This document shows positions 6,707 to 6,759 of a DNA stretch of 6,759 bases, piece after piece. This DNA is from an uncultured Erysipelotrichaceae bacterium (GTDB lineage: Bacteria > Bacillota_I > Bacilli_A > Erysipelotrichales > Erysipelotrichaceae), in contig CACZTC010000103.1 in the NCBI GenBank assembly GCA_902784015.1, positions 1-6,759 of the forward strand, written 5' to 3'. Positions within the stretch are counted from its first letter, which is position 1; every line of letters starts with the position of its first letter. A program made the position numbers and the translations under genes. The notes beneath the pieces were generated by a model, which ran no database searches, was not told the DNA's origin, and worked only from the letters and a program-made list of their open reading frames with translations.

Positions 6707-6755
6707 AAGAAAACAGTATAAGGTAATCAAATGATGAAACGAATACTGTTTTTTT
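6707..6755. terminator. Inverted repeat with flanking T-runs, possible bidirectional terminator
   Basis: A perfect 10-bp inverted repeat, AAAACAGTAT (6710-6719) and ATACTGTTTT (6743-6752), extends to 13 pairs with one G-T wobble and encloses a 23-nt loop. On the plus strand the second arm runs into seven T's (6749-6755). On the minus strand the exit reads TTTTCTTT. The simplest reading is the terminator of a gene lying beyond the right edge, ahead of the sigma promoter. The long loop and AT-rich stem make this less certain, and a regulator-binding site is an alternative. Confidence 0.5.
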
Positions 6756-6759
6756 AATA

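Noticed and set aside
1..6759. Mollicutes genetic code (TGA as Trp), suggested by the AT-rich composition
   Set aside because: Trp positions use TGG (for example in the beta-helix protein TYPWEAL), and prfA ends at a TGA overlapping prmC.

Overview
The window reads as a low-GC, AT-rich Firmicutes chromosome segment (Bacilli, Erysipelotrichia or RF39-like gut lineage; this placement is inferred from gene order, composition and a class B sortase). TGG encodes Trp and TGA is used as a stop, at the end of prfA, so the Mollicutes code does not apply. Nearly all of the sequence is coding, with strong AGGAGG-type ribosome binding sites. I see no rRNA, tRNA, CRISPR array, insertion sequence or phage gene, and no gene-free stretch above 300 bases.

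Right part (minus strand, read from 6625 down to 2199): a tightly packed five-gene unit. It holds an RpoD/SigA-family sigma-70 factor, prfA (release factor 1), prmC (the methyltransferase that modifies the release factor GGQ glutamine), a class B sortase and a GlmU-like left-handed beta-helix protein. Junctions are a 1-nt gap, a 4-nt overlap, a 21-nt gap and a 1-nt overlap, which implies cotranscription and translational coupling. A candidate extended -10 promoter lies just before the sigma gene. A hairpin with a T-run at 2157-2187 is the likely terminator of the unit, and it lies inside the 3' end of the convergent gene.

Middle (plus strand, 1170-2195): one gene of the threonine aldolase / beta-eliminating lyase fold (PLP-dependent), convergent with the five-gene unit and divergent from tsaC. 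It splits the order prfA-prmC-tsaC-glyA that is common in Firmicutes.

Left part (minus strand, 1122 down to 1): tsaC (threonylcarbamoyl-AMP synthase, first step of tRNA t6A) overlapping glyA (serine hydroxymethyltransferase), which runs off the left edge. The 47-nt gap between tsaC and the aldolase-like gene carries a quasi-symmetric -10 box that could drive both directions.

Two functional themes emerge. One is translation: release factor, its methylase and t6A biosynthesis. The other is threonine/serine/glycine chemistry: TsaC uses threonine, GlyA makes glycine from serine, and the aldolase-like enzyme may make glycine from threonine. The sortase and the beta-helix protein are cell-envelope passengers. 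Nothing here looks like a wholly new system. The points most worth a second look are the altered promoter-reading residues of the sigma factor, the shared promoter and the shared terminator around the aldolase-like gene.
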